DNA from: Bacteroidales bacterium
GTDB taxonomy: Bacteria; Bacteroidota; Bacteroidia; Bacteroidales; UBA932
Length of the DNA stretch: 64,000 bases
Direction: 5' to 3'
NCBI GenBank assembly: GCA_017452265.1
Contig: JAFTMS010000031.1
Coordinates: 185,328 to 249,327 of the forward strand
The notes beneath the pieces are model-generated. The model saw nothing but the letters and a program-made list of their open reading frames with translations, ran no database searches and was not told the origin of the DNA. Below are positions 55,620-64,000 of the stretch, in pieces. The stretch's first letter is position 1; each line of letters starts with the position of its first letter. The position numbers and the translations under genes are program-made.

Positions 55620-56818
55620 TTATAAAACCCGCAAAAAGGACGGAAAGTGTGCAGGAGTACTACTTTTCGCGTAAACTGAAGGAGATTGCGCAGATGAACG
55701 CGCAAAGAGCTTCCGAAGGCCGGGAGCCCGTGATCAATCTGGGAATCGGTTCGCCGGATGGAATGCCTCCGATGCCGGCTGTCGAGGCGCTTTGCGAATC
55801 GGCCCGTCAGGCCGGCAGCCATGCCTACCAGCCGTATGTCGGCCTTCCGGAGCTGCGCAAGGCTTTCGCGGACTGGTATGCCAGCTGGTATGGCGTGCAG
55901 CTCGATCCGCAGACCGAAATCCAGCCTTTGGTGGGCTCGAAGGAGGCCATACTGCTCATCTCGCTGACCTTTCTCGACAAAGGCGACAAGGTGCTCGTTC
56001 CCGATCCCGGCTATCCGACCTATTCGTCGGCCTCAAAGCTTGCCGAGGCGGAAATCGTGCCGTACGACCTTTGCGCGGAGAACGGCTGGCAGCCAGATTT
56101 CGAGGCTTTGGAGCGCATGGATCTCAGCGGTGTGAAGATCATGTGGACCAACTATCCTAACATGCCGACAGGAGCCGCAGCTTCGCAGGAACTGTATTCC
56201 CGTTTAGTGGACTTCGGCCTGAAGCATAATATCCTGATATGCAACGACAATCCGTATAGTTTCATCCTGAACGGCAATCCGCTGTCGATCCTCGCCCAGC
56301 CACGGGCAAAGGAATGCTGCCTGGAGCTCAATTCCCTCAGCAAGGCCCACAATATGGCCGGCTGGCGTATCGGAATGGTGGCAGCGTCGGCTGAAATCGT
56401 GACGGAAATCCTGAAGGTCAAGAGCCAGATGGACTCAGGCATGTTCAAGCCGCTGCAGGTGGCGGCGGTGCGGGCATTGGCCCAGGGCTCGGAATGGTTC
56501 GCGCAGCTAAATGAAGAATATCGCCGCCGCCGTGTCCTCGCAGGGGAGATCTTCGACCTTTTAGGAGCGGAGTACGACCATGAGTCGTCGGGAATGTTCC
56601 TCTGGGGCAAGGTCAGGCCGCAGGTGCCGGCTGATGCAGGTGCAGAGGACTCGTCCGGTGCAAAGCTTTCCGACCGCATCCTCCGCGAGGCCGGAGTGTT
56701 CATCACCCCGGGATTCATATTCGGAAAGAACGGAGAAGACTATATAAGGATATCGCTCTGCGCAAAGCCGGAAGTGCTTGAGGAAGCGAAACGCCGCATA
56801 GAAAAAGCATTGTCATGA
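55616..56818 (+). CDS. Class I/II aminotransferase (probable aromatic/aspartate type)
   Basis: 400 residues. PLP-dependent fold type I: GIGSPDGMPPMPAVEAL, Y..YVGLPELRKAFADWY, the NYPNMPTGAAAS segment, NDNPYSF and the lysine motif ELNSLSKAHNMAGWRIGM that binds PLP. In the middle of the Phe/Tyr operon it most likely transaminates phenylpyruvate and hydroxyphenylpyruvate; substrate not provable from sequence. Overlaps both neighbours by 4 bp. Confidence 0.92.
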   Translation: MIIKPAKRTESVQEYYFSRKLKEIAQMNAQRASEGREPVINLGIGSPDGMPPMPAVEALCESARQAGSHAYQPYVGLPELRKAFADWYASWYGVQLDPQTEIQPLVGSKEAILLISLTFLDKGDKVLVPDPGYPTYSSASKLAEAEIVPYDLCAENGWQPDFEALERMDLSGVKIMWTNYPNMPTGAAASQELYSRLVDFGLKHNILICNDNPYSFILNGNPLSILAQPRAKECCLELNSLSKAHNMAGWRIGMVAASAEIVTEILKVKSQMDSGMFKPLQVAAVRALAQGSEWFAQLNEEYRRRRVLAGEIFDLLGAEYDHESSGMFLWGKVRPQVPADAGAEDSSGAKLSDRILREAGVFITPGFIFGKNGEDYIRISLCAKPEVLEEAKRRIEKALS

Positions 56819-57672
56819 AAGTAGGAATAATAGGACTCGGACTTATAGGCGGTTCGATGGCAATAGACCTCAGACGCAAGGGATTTGCGTCGGAAATAAC
56901 AGGAGTTGAAGCGGATACGGTCAATGCCGCAGCCGCAGAGAAGATCGGTCTCGTGGATCGCGTGACCGGTTTTGACGAGTGCGTGGACGGGAGCGACATC
57001 GTGGTTCTGGCCGTGCCTGTAGGTGCCGCTGTGCAGATGCTCCCTAAGGTGCTGGACCGCTTCGCCGCATCGGAAGACGGTAAGGACAAGATTGTGATGG
57101 ACGTATGCTCGACAAAGGAGCAGCTCGCCGCGAACGTGAAATATCACCCGATGAGGAAGAATTATGTGGCTTCGCATCCGATGGCAGGTACGGAGTACAG
57201 CGGTCCGTGGGCTGCGATGCCGGGGCTTTTCGACGGCCATGCCTGCATCATCTGCGACCGTGAGGAATCCTCTCCTAAGGCCGTGAGGACGGTGGAGAAG
57301 CTGTATGAGACGCTGAACATGAGGCTTACGTATATGAATTCGTCGAGCCACGATGTGCATACGGCGTATGTCTCGCATATCTCGCACGTGACGTCGTTCG
57401 CCCTGGCCCTCACCGTGCTGGACAAGGAGAAGGATGAAAAGCATATATTCGACCTCGCATCGGGAGGATTCTCGTCCACGGTGCGTCTGGCAAAGAGCAG
57501 CCCCGACATGTGGACGCCGATTCTGACGCAGAACAGGGACAATGTCCTCAGGGTGATGGATACATACATCGACAAGATGAAGGCATTCAGGGAGGCCATC
57601 GCAGACTGTGACGAGGATGCAATCAGGGAGCTCATCGAGGAGGCTAACAGGATACGGCGCATCATCAGATAG
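56815..57672 (+). CDS. tyrA: Prephenate dehydrogenase
   Basis: 285 residues. NAD-binding Rossmann motif VGIIGLGLIGGSMAIDL, then DVCSTKEQLAAN, the substrate motif SHPMAGTEYSGPWAA, and the helical dimer domain (SHDVHTAYVSHISHVTSFALAL). Makes 4-hydroxyphenylpyruvate. No ACT domain is present. Third gene of the operon. Confidence 0.95.
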   Translation: MKVGIIGLGLIGGSMAIDLRRKGFASEITGVEADTVNAAAAEKIGLVDRVTGFDECVDGSDIVVLAVPVGAAVQMLPKVLDRFAASEDGKDKIVMDVCSTKEQLAANVKYHPMRKNYVASHPMAGTEYSGPWAAMPGLFDGHACIICDREESSPKAVRTVEKLYETLNMRLTYMNSSSHDVHTAYVSHISHVTSFALALTVLDKEKDEKHIFDLASGGFSSTVRLAKSSPDMWTPILTQNRDNVLRVMDTYIDKMKAFREAIADCDEDAIRELIEEANRIRRIIR

Positions 57673-57730
57673 TGCACGCCATATGCGCGAAGTCGAGGAA
57701 TCTCATTTGAAAATATAAATACACGATATT

Positions 57731-58834
57731 ATGGCAAACAAGAAGTTAGACCTTGTCCCATTGTATGAATGGGGAATGTTCACGGAGCCGAGACCAAGTG
57801 TGGTTGCCGGCCCGTGCAGTGCAGAGACAGAAGAGCAGGTTATGGAGACTGCAAAAGGTCTCAAGGAGTTGGGCATCAATGTGTTCCGTGCGGGAATATG
57901 GAAGCCGAGGACACATCCGGGCTCATTCGAAGGAATCGGAGCTCCTGCATTGAAATGGATGCAGAAAGCAAAGAAGGAATACGGTCTCAAGATTGCGACC
58001 GAGGTTGCAAGCGAGAAGCATGTGTTCGAATGCCTTAAATATGGCGTGGATCTCGTATGGCTCGGTGCCAGGACGACAGCCAATCCGTTCCTCGTACAGG
58101 AAATTGCTGATGCACTGAAGGATACGGACATCCCGGTGCTTGTGAAGAATCCTGTCAATCCGGATCTTGACCTTTGGATCGGAGCGCTCGAACGTCTCAA
58201 CAGCGCAGGAATCAGAAAGCTTGGAGTGATACACAGAGGCTTCTCCACATTCGACAGGATCAAGTATCGCAACGATCCGCAGTGGCAGGTGGCCATCGAG
58301 CTGCGCAGCCGTTATCCGGAGCTCCCGTTCTTCGTGGATCCGAGCCATATGGCAGGCTGCAAGGACTATATCCGCGAGATAAGCCAGCGCTCGCTCGACC
58401 TTGGTTTTGAAGGACTTATGATAGAGTCGCACTGCAACCCGTCATGTGCCCTGAGCGATGCGAAGCAGCAGCTCACTCCGCCGGAACTCAGCGACCTGCT
58501 CTACAACCAGATCACTGTGAGGGATTCCGATTCCGATTCGAAGGAATGGAAGGAAAATATCGACCAGCTCCGTGCCAAGATCGACATCATCGACGAGAAC
58601 ATCCTCTATGCCCTCGGTTCGAGAATGAAGATAAGCCGTCAGATCGGAGAGTACAAGAAGAACAACAACATCGCCATCCTTCAGACGTCAAGATGGGATG
58701 CCGTTCTTGCAAAGGTGGTGGAGAAAGGCCATGAATACGGTCTGCCGGAGCACTTCGTGACGGATGTCTTCAACGCCATCCACGAAGCCTCCGTCGAAGC
58801 CCAGAACGAAATCATTTCCGCCGACCGGAAGTAG
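57731..58834 (+). CDS. Bifunctional DAHP synthase / chorismate mutase
   Basis: 367 residues. Residues about 20-265 are a KDO8P/DAHP synthase barrel of the type I-beta kind (SVVAGPCSAETEEQV, FRAGIWKPRTHPGSFEG, ATEVASEKHVFE, WLGARTT, KNPVNPD, GVIHRGF, DPSHMAG, EGLMIESHCNPSCALSDAKQQLTP). Residues about 278-367 are an AroQ-type chorismate mutase (RAKIDIIDENILYALGSRMKISRQIGEYKK). The fusion supplies DAHP and prephenate, so the operon holds both the first step and the branch to Phe/Tyr. Starts 58 bp after tyrA. Confidence 0.96.
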   Translation: MANKKLDLVPLYEWGMFTEPRPSVVAGPCSAETEEQVMETAKGLKELGINVFRAGIWKPRTHPGSFEGIGAPALKWMQKAKKEYGLKIATEVASEKHVFECLKYGVDLVWLGARTTANPFLVQEIADALKDTDIPVLVKNPVNPDLDLWIGALERLNSAGIRKLGVIHRGFSTFDRIKYRNDPQWQVAIELRSRYPELPFFVDPSHMAGCKDYIREISQRSLDLGFEGLMIESHCNPSCALSDAKQQLTPPELSDLLYNQITVRDSDSDSKEWKENIDQLRAKIDIIDENILYALGSRMKISRQIGEYKKNNNIAILQTSRWDAVLAKVVEKGHEYGLPEHFVTDVFNAIHEASVEAQNEIISADRK

Positions 58835-58859
58835 CCGCGAAAGGAAGTGTCCCTGCTAA

Positions 58860-58893
58860 TGTGATACAGGAAAACGCGCTTTCCTGTATCACA
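58860..58893 (+). terminator. Hairpin at the end of the Phe/Tyr operon
   Basis: Perfect 14-bp stem TGTGATACAGGAAA (58860-58873) with TTTCCTGTATCACA (58880-58893), loop ACGCGC. No T-run follows, so it may be a stabiliser or a REP-like palindrome. The rest of 58894-59027 shows nothing clear. Confidence 0.75.
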
Positions 58894-59027
58894 AAATAGT
58901 GATTAGCTTTCCTATGTCAACGACCGGGATCTTACTCATGCAAGCATAGGTACAAAATTTAATGATACGAGACCTATAAGCTCTCTAAGTATCCCACACC
59001 GACGTTTGGTGACTTGGTATAGGCGAT

Positions 59028-59228
59028 TTACCACTCTCCATCTTCATCATGGTCAGGATGTTCGAAGCCGTCGCCTTTGTAGCTTCCGGTGCTGACATCT
59101 TTCCAGTCCACCCAGTTGCCGCTGCCGTTGCTGCGGAATCTGTCTGTGTCGAACACGCTCCGGTCGTAGTCGCGGCCATTGCCAGAGCACGAACCTTCAC
59201 CTCCGAACAAGAAATCTAAAAGTCCCAT
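59028..59228 (-). CDS. Small acidic protein of unknown function
   Basis: 66 residues from ATG 59228. N-terminus GLLDFLFGGEGSCSGNGRDYD, then alternating Asp/Gly-rich segments and an acidic end FEHPDHDEDGEW. No signal or membrane segment. A well-formed -7 element sits upstream, arguing for a real gene. I do not recognise the family. It lies between the Phe/Tyr operon and the restriction system, in the more AT-rich part of the window. Confidence 0.55.
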   Translation of the reverse strand: MGLLDFLFGGEGSCSGNGRDYDRSVFDTDRFRSNGSGNWVDWKDVSTGSYKGDGFEHPDHDEDGEW

Positions 59229-59252
59229 AGCTTGTAGTTTTATATTTTGTTG

Positions 59253-59260
59253 CAAACATA
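59253..59260 (-). promoter_or_regulatory. -7 promoter element for the small acidic protein
   Basis: TATGTTTG on the minus strand, 24 bp before ATG 59228. Confidence 0.55.
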
Positions 59261-59360
59261 CTGCATTTTTGTGCCAATGTGGAGCACAAGCAAAACGGGT
59301 GTGAGTAAATTTTTGTCTTTTCGAGTCACATAGTCAAGGATTTGTCTGCGGAAAATTACC

Positions 59361-59368
59361 TATATTTG
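59361..59368 (+). promoter_or_regulatory. -7 promoter element for the hsd operon
   Basis: TATATTTG, 31 bp before the original hsdR start codon at 59400. Confidence 0.65.
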
Positions 59369-59399
59369 TAGGTTAAAGTAAGAAAATAAATCCTCAATT

Positions 59400-59432
59400 A
59401 TGACAACGCAAAGCGAGAATTCACTGGAGTAG
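59400..59432 (+). pseudogene. Original hsdR N-terminus, cut by an amber codon
   Basis: ATG 59400 reads MTTQSENSLE and then TAG at 59430-59432, in frame with the long hsdR frame. The sequence matches the usual HsdR opening (MTTQSE..LE.xLI), so TAG most likely replaces a GAG codon. It is a nonsense mutation, a recoding site or a sequencing error. Confidence 0.75.
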
Positions 59433-59435
59433 GGT

Positions 59436-62231
59436 TTGATCCGGACTCTGCAGGAGAATAGTTATGAGTATGTGGAGATAAAGGAAGAAGAGAATCTCCG
59501 CAGCAACTTCAAGCTTCAGTTGGAGAAACATAACCGTAAGGCTCTTGAAGAGGTGGGGCGTTCTGAATTCACAGAGGCTGAGTTCGACAAGATCATGCTT
59601 CATCTTGAAGGAGGAACCCGCTTTGAAAAATCCAAGAAACTTCGTGACCTTAAGGATTTCGAGCTTGAGGATGGCCAGATAATATGGGTTTCTTTCTTGA
59701 ATACAAAGAAATGGTGCCAGAATGAGTTCCAGGTTGCCAATCAGATAACTGTTGAGGGTAGGAAGAAATGTCGTTATGATGTTACGATCTTGATTAACGG
59801 CCTTCCTTTGGTGCAGATTGAACTCAAGAAAAGAGGTGTTGAACTTAAAGAGGCATATAATCAGGTTCAGAGATATCATAAGACTTCTTTTCATGGACTC
59901 TTCGATTATATTCAGTTGTTTGTAATCTCGAATGGTGTAAATACTAGGTACTTTGCGAATAATCCAAATGGCGGTTATAAGTTCACTTTCAATTGGACTG
60001 ACAAGAATAATCATCCGATGAATGACCTTAGTCTGTTTGCGACGGATTTTCTGGATAAATGCACACTCGGCAAGATCATAAGTAAATACATAGTTCTACA
60101 CGAGGGAGATAAATGCCTTATGGTGCTCCGTCCATATCAGTATTATGCTGTGGAGGAGATAATCAACCGCGTAGAGAACACCAATAAGAATGGATATGTA
60201 TGGCATACTACTGGAGCTGGTAAGACTCTGACATCATTCAAGGCGGCACAGCTTGTATCTGAGATTGATGGCGTGGATAAGGTTGTGTTTGTGGTTGACC
60301 GTCACGATCTTGACACCCAGACGCAGAGTGAATATGAGGCTTTTGAGCCTGGTGCTGTGGATAGTACTGACAATACTTATCAACTTATCAAACGTCTGAG
60401 CGGAAAGTCAAAGATTATTATAACGACTATTCAGAAATTGAACTGTGCTGTAAAGAAAGATTATTATAATCAGCATCTTCAGGCTCTCAGGGATAAGAAG
60501 ATTGTGATGATTTTTGATGAGTGTCATCGTAGCCAGTTTGGAGAGAGTCATAAGAATATTGTCAATTTCTTCAAGAATCACCAGATCTTCGGCTTTACAG
60601 GAACTCCGATCTTTGTTGAGAATGCCAAACAGGATAAGACGACTAAGGAAATCTTCGGTGAGTGTCTGCATAAATATCTCATTAAAGATGCCATAGCGGA
60701 CGAGAATGTTTTAGGCTTCCTTGTGGAGTATTATCAGGGTCAGCAGGATGTTGACACTATGTCTCCGAAAAGGATGAAGGAGATTGCTCAGTTTGTCCTG
60801 AATAATTATGATAAATCTACTTTTGACGGAGAATTCAATGCCCTGTTTGCGGTGCAGTCAGTTCCGATGCTGATAGATTATTATAAGATATTCAAGTCTT
60901 TGAATCCTGATATAAAGATCGGTGCAGTATTTACTTATGCCGCAAATGAAAGTCAGGATGACGATAAGACAGGAATGGGTCAGGGATTTGATGACGATAA
61001 GGTGACTGCTGATGAGCTTCAGTTAATCATTGATGACTACAATAATATGTTCGTCACAGCCTTCAGTACTGATAATTTCAGCGCATATTATGATGATGTC
61101 AATGAACGAATGAAGAAGCGTAAGAAGGATATGGAGCCGTTGGATCTTCTTCTTGTAGTTGGAATGTTCCTGACAGGTTTTGATGCGAAGAAACTCAACA
61201 CCTTATATGTGGATAAGAACCTGGAGTATCACGGACTCTTACAAGCTTTCAGCCGTACTAATCGTGTCCTCAATGAGAAGAAATGCTTTGGTAAGATAAT
61301 GTGTTTCAGGGATTTGAAAGAAAATGTGGATGCTGCTGTCAGGTTGTTCAGCAAGGATGATAATATAGAAGAATTTGAACCGATTATCAGACCTCCTTTC
61401 AAAGAAGTGCGAAAGGAGTTGAATGAGAAGATGATAGCATTCCTTGAAAAATATCCTTCTCCGGCATATATAGATGCTCTTCAAAGTGAATACGATAAGC
61501 GTGATTTCGTATTGGCTTTCAGAGAGATCATCAAGAAAAGAATAGAAATACAGATATACGAAGACTATAGTCCGGATGATGCATACTTCCTTATGTCTGA
61601 TCAGGAGTTTCAGGACTTCAAGTCAAAGTACCTTGATATAACCATAGGAGTTATAGATAAGCCGGATTCTGGAAAACTTAACGAACCACAGGCTCCATAT
61701 GGTGACAAGGATGCAGAACTGTTTGATATAGACTTCTGTCTTGAGTTGCTTCATAGTGATGTTATCAATGTAGCATATATTCTTGCATTGATTGCTGATC
61801 TTAATCCAGAAAGCGAAGACTATGAGCAGAAGCGTCAAAGCATTCTCGACACAATGATCAAGGATGCCGGAATGCGTAATAAGACAAAGTTGATAGACGG
61901 ATTCATCAAGAAGAATGTCGATAATGATAAGGCTGGATTTGTCAAGGCTAAGGTTGACGGAACAGCAGATCTTGAGGAAAAACTGAAATCATATGTTTCA
62001 GAGCAAAAGAATAAGGCTATAGTGGAACTGGCAGAAGATGAAGAACTGAGTGTGGAGGCGATAGCAGAGTTCTTTAGAGAATACGATTATCTCCAGAGAG
62101 AGAAGCCTGAGATAATACAGGAAGCAATTAAGAATAGAAAAACCAAGGTCGGACTTGTGGAACGTCGAAACATCCTCAAGAGAGTGATGGGACGCATCCG
62201 TACCATAATCGATACATTCAACTGGGATTAA
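59436..62231 (+). CDS. hsdR: Type I restriction enzyme R subunit (amber codon near 5' end)
   Basis: 931 residues if translation restarts at TTG 59436, six bases after the TAG. N-terminal nuclease region (about 60-130: WVSFLNTKK..VEIxLKKRGVEL with the PD-(E/D)xK-like QIELKKRG), then helicase motifs VWHTTGAGKTLTSFKAA (Walker A), VVDRHDLDTQTQSEY, MIFDECHRSQFGE (DEAD-type box), FTGTPIF, and the motif VI-like LLQAFSRTNRV; C-terminal helical region. It translocates DNA and cuts it with HsdM and HsdS. AT-richer than neighbours, suggesting horizontal origin. Confidence 0.93.
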   Translation: MIRTLQENSYEYVEIKEEENLRSNFKLQLEKHNRKALEEVGRSEFTEAEFDKIMLHLEGGTRFEKSKKLRDLKDFELEDGQIIWVSFLNTKKWCQNEFQVANQITVEGRKKCRYDVTILINGLPLVQIELKKRGVELKEAYNQVQRYHKTSFHGLFDYIQLFVISNGVNTRYFANNPNGGYKFTFNWTDKNNHPMNDLSLFATDFLDKCTLGKIISKYIVLHEGDKCLMVLRPYQYYAVEEIINRVENTNKNGYVWHTTGAGKTLTSFKAAQLVSEIDGVDKVVFVVDRHDLDTQTQSEYEAFEPGAVDSTDNTYQLIKRLSGKSKIIITTIQKLNCAVKKDYYNQHLQALRDKKIVMIFDECHRSQFGESHKNIVNFFKNHQIFGFTGTPIFVENAKQDKTTKEIFGECLHKYLIKDAIADENVLGFLVEYYQGQQDVDTMSPKRMKEIAQFVLNNYDKSTFDGEFNALFAVQSVPMLIDYYKIFKSLNPDIKIGAVFTYAANESQDDDKTGMGQGFDDDKVTADELQLIIDDYNNMFVTAFSTDNFSAYYDDVNERMKKRKKDMEPLDLLLVVGMFLTGFDAKKLNTLYVDKNLEYHGLLQAFSRTNRVLNEKKCFGKIMCFRDLKENVDAAVRLFSKDDNIEEFEPIIRPPFKEVRKELNEKMIAFLEKYPSPAYIDALQSEYDKRDFVLAFREIIKKRIEIQIYEDYSPDDAYFLMSDQEFQDFKSKYLDITIGVIDKPDSGKLNEPQAPYGDKDAELFDIDFCLELLHSDVINVAYILALIADLNPESEDYEQKRQSILDTMIKDAGMRNKTKLIDGFIKKNVDNDKAGFVKAKVDGTADLEEKLKSYVSEQKNKAIVELAEDEELSVEAIAEFFREYDYLQREKPEIIQEAIKNRKTKVGLVERRNILKRVMGRIRTIIDTFNWD

Positions 62232-62245
62232 AACATTACAAAAAT

Positions 62246-63790
62246 ATGAGCGAAGAATTGCAGCAGAAACTCCGCAACCAACTTTGGACGGTTGCGAATA
62301 CCTTGAGAGGAAACATGTCCGCAGGTGACTTTATGTATTACACCCTCGGATTCATCTTCTATAAATATCTGTCCGAGAAGATTGAGAAGACTGCGGATGA
62401 AGTTCTGCAGGATGATGGCATGACTTTCAAGGAGGCATGGGCCAGCAATGATGAGGAACTGAAGGAGGCTCTGAAAGAGGAGTGTATTCAGAATCTCGGC
62501 TACTTTGTTGAGCCGGAGTTCCTGTACTCTACAATCATTTCAATGATTGACAAGAAGGAGAATATTCTTCCTGCTCTTGGTCGCTCTTTGAAGAAGATTG
62601 AGGACAGCACCCTGGGCCAGGATAGTGAGGATGATTTTGGCGGACTTTTCTCGGATATTGATTTGACATCGCAGAAGATTGGTAAGACCGCTGAGGAGAA
62701 AAATCGTCTGGTCAGCGATGTACTTCTTAATCTGAATGAGATTGACTTCGGTTTAAGCGAAGCTGAGGATATTGATATTCTCGGTGATGCATATGAATAT
62801 ATGATCGGACAGTTCGCTGCAGGTGCCGGTAAGAAAGCTGGTGAGTTCTATACTCCGCAGGAGGTGAGCCAGATTCTTGCGGAAATTGTCATCACAGGCA
62901 AGACTCGTCTTAAGACTGTGTATGACCCGACCTGTGGTAGTGGATCACTTCTTTTGAGAGCAGCACGCGAGGGTGATGCTGATACAATATACGGACAGGA
63001 GAAGAATCCGACGACATTCAACCTCTGTCGAATGAATATGCTTCTCCACGGCATCAAGTATAAGAATTTTGAGATTCATAATGATGATACTTTGGAAAGA
63101 GATGAGTTGGGCGATAGACAGTTTGATGCCGTTGTCGCAAATCCACCTTTCTCGGCAGAGTGGTCAGCAGCCGACAAGTTCAACAACGATGACCGTTTCA
63201 GCAAGGCTGGTAGGTTAGCTCCGAAGTCAAAGGCAGATTATGCATTCATACTTCATATGCTTTACCACCTGAACGATGGCGGTACAATGGCTTGTGTGGC
63301 TCCTCACGGTGTTCTTTTCAGAGGTGCTGCAGAGGGTGATATCCGTAAGTTCCTCATTGAGAAGAAGAACTACATTGACGCAATCATCGGTCTTCCGGCA
63401 AATATCTTCTATGGTACAAGCATTCCGACATGTATCCTCGTGATGAAGAAATGCCGTCAGCCTGATGATAATATCCTGTTTATTGATGCCAGCAAAGAAT
63501 TCGAGAAGGTCAAGACTCAGAACAAACTCCGTCCGGAGCATATTCAGAAGATTGTCGAGACTTATCGAAACCGTACTGAGATAGAGAAATATAGCCACTT
63601 GGCTACTCTACAGGAGGTTAAGGATAATGATTACAACCTCAATATCCCTCGTTATGTGGATACATTCGAGGAAGAAGAGGAAATCGACATCAAGGCTGTA
63701 ATGACAGAGATCAAGGAACTCGAAGCAAAGAGGGCAGACCTTGATGCCCAGATAGAGGTGTATCTTAAAGAATTGGGTATTGTTGAATAA
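62246..63790 (+). CDS. hsdM: Type I restriction-modification M subunit
   Basis: 514 residues. N-terminal helical domain (LRNQLWTVANTLRGNMSAGDFMYYTLGFIFYKYLSEK), then the N6-adenine methyltransferase core with FYTPQEVSQILAEI, SAM motif I YDPTCGSGSLLLRA, and catalytic motif IV VVANPPFSAEW. Adds the protecting methyl group. Starts 14 bp after hsdR; its stop shares a base with the hsdS start. Confidence 0.97.
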   Translation: MSEELQQKLRNQLWTVANTLRGNMSAGDFMYYTLGFIFYKYLSEKIEKTADEVLQDDGMTFKEAWASNDEELKEALKEECIQNLGYFVEPEFLYSTIISMIDKKENILPALGRSLKKIEDSTLGQDSEDDFGGLFSDIDLTSQKIGKTAEEKNRLVSDVLLNLNEIDFGLSEAEDIDILGDAYEYMIGQFAAGAGKKAGEFYTPQEVSQILAEIVITGKTRLKTVYDPTCGSGSLLLRAAREGDADTIYGQEKNPTTFNLCRMNMLLHGIKYKNFEIHNDDTLERDELGDRQFDAVVANPPFSAEWSAADKFNNDDRFSKAGRLAPKSKADYAFILHMLYHLNDGGTMACVAPHGVLFRGAAEGDIRKFLIEKKNYIDAIIGLPANIFYGTSIPTCILVMKKCRQPDDNILFIDASKEFEKVKTQNKLRPEHIQKIVETYRNRTEIEKYSHLATLQEVKDNDYNLNIPRYVDTFEEEEEIDIKAVMTEIKELEAKRADLDAQIEVYLKELGIVE

Positions 63791-64000
63791 TGACAGCTAT
63801 GGAAAAGAACAATAAAACCCTCAATGTTCCCCCTAAGCGAGCGCAGAGCGGATTTATTTACTCTGTCGAGCATGAGGAACAGATCACGAAGTCATCGACT
63901 TCGGGAAATGTTCCCCGTTTGAGATTTCCGGAGTTTAGTGGGGAGTGGGAGAAGACAAGATTTGAAAATGTTGTATCCTTGCAAAGAGGTAGCTCTCCAA
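63790..64000 (+). CDS. hsdS: Type I restriction-modification specificity subunit, start only
   Basis: The visible 70 codons begin MTAMEKNNKTLNVPP and reach NVPRLRFPEFSGEWEKTRFENVVSLQRGSSP, the standard opening of HsdS target-recognition proteins (VPxLRFPEFxGEW). The ATG overlaps the hsdM stop by one base. About 40 residues before the usual opening are extra. Specificity cannot be judged because the gene runs out of the window. Confidence 0.85.
   Translation, partial: MTAMEKNNKTLNVPPKRAQSGFIYSVEHEEQITKSSTSGNVPRLRFPEFSGEWEKTRFENVVSLQRGSSP

Overview
The window looks like chromosomal DNA of a Bacteroidales-type Bacteroidota bacterium. Almost every gene or operon that stands alone is preceded by the phylum's -7 promoter element TAnnTTTG, about 20 of which are listed. 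Most genes lack a Shine-Dalgarno sequence. The gene content also fits: Oar-like TonB-dependent receptors, BACON-domain lipoproteins, an Rnf complex in the order B-C-D-G-E-A, a one-subunit cytochrome b of fumarate reductase/succinate dehydrogenase, a NagB-like/PIG-L fusion protein, and a DAHP synthase fused to chorismate mutase. Genus cannot be settled by eye. No rRNA, tRNA, CRISPR array, insertion sequence or prophage was seen.

Layout. 1-7.9 kb: two related outer-membrane beta-barrels around a thioredoxin, then a tight run of housekeeping genes (LOG hydrolase, polyprenyl synthase, holB, RicT-like PSP1 protein, trmB), and miaA and smpB transcribed divergently. 8-9.7 kb: metK behind a long leader that carries a SAM-II riboswitch and a terminator. 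9.8-18.5 kb: two large Oar-like receptors and a BACON lipoprotein; the first receptor has a nine-G tract in its signal peptide that puts it out of frame. 18.6-24.9 kb: two membrane-anchored M23 peptidases, MerR, Nif3, a zinc-ribbon coiled-coil protein, dnaB and a DUF3108 protein. 24.9-30.5 kb: RseC plus the full Rnf ion-pumping complex. 30.6-41 kb: NlpC/P60 peptidase, radical SAM protein, heparinase-like lyase, K+-dependent membrane pyrophosphatase, NagB-like/PIG-L fusion, nagB and GH88, which together suggest use of uronic-acid and amino-sugar glycans. 41-46.9 kb: sufB, then an inserted MORN/TonB-C gene and pnuC, then sufC, a very short sufD, and ispE. 46.9-54.6 kb: HigA-like regulator, unknown lipoprotein, tsaE, comM-like ATPase, Mla-type ABC transporter, orphan cytochrome b subunit, pyrH and frr. 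54.6-58.8 kb: a phenylalanine/tyrosine operon (pheA, aminotransferase, tyrA, DAHP synthase-chorismate mutase) behind an attenuator with an aromatic-rich leader peptide. 58.9-64 kb: a more AT-rich segment with a small acidic protein and a type I restriction-modification operon (hsdR with an early amber codon, hsdM, start of hsdS).

The most informative non-coding findings are four. First, the Phe/Tyr attenuator (54604-54783) has a 19-codon leader peptide with 5 Phe and 3 Tyr, a terminator and an alternative antiterminator pairing. Second, the metK SAM-II riboswitch lies at about 9560-9612. Third, the poly-G tract at 9862-9870 may switch a surface receptor on and off. Fourth, five consecutive inverted repeats lie between GH88 and sufB (41027-41241). 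Several dispersed palindromes also recur, including a GTGCGTGCT stem in three places.
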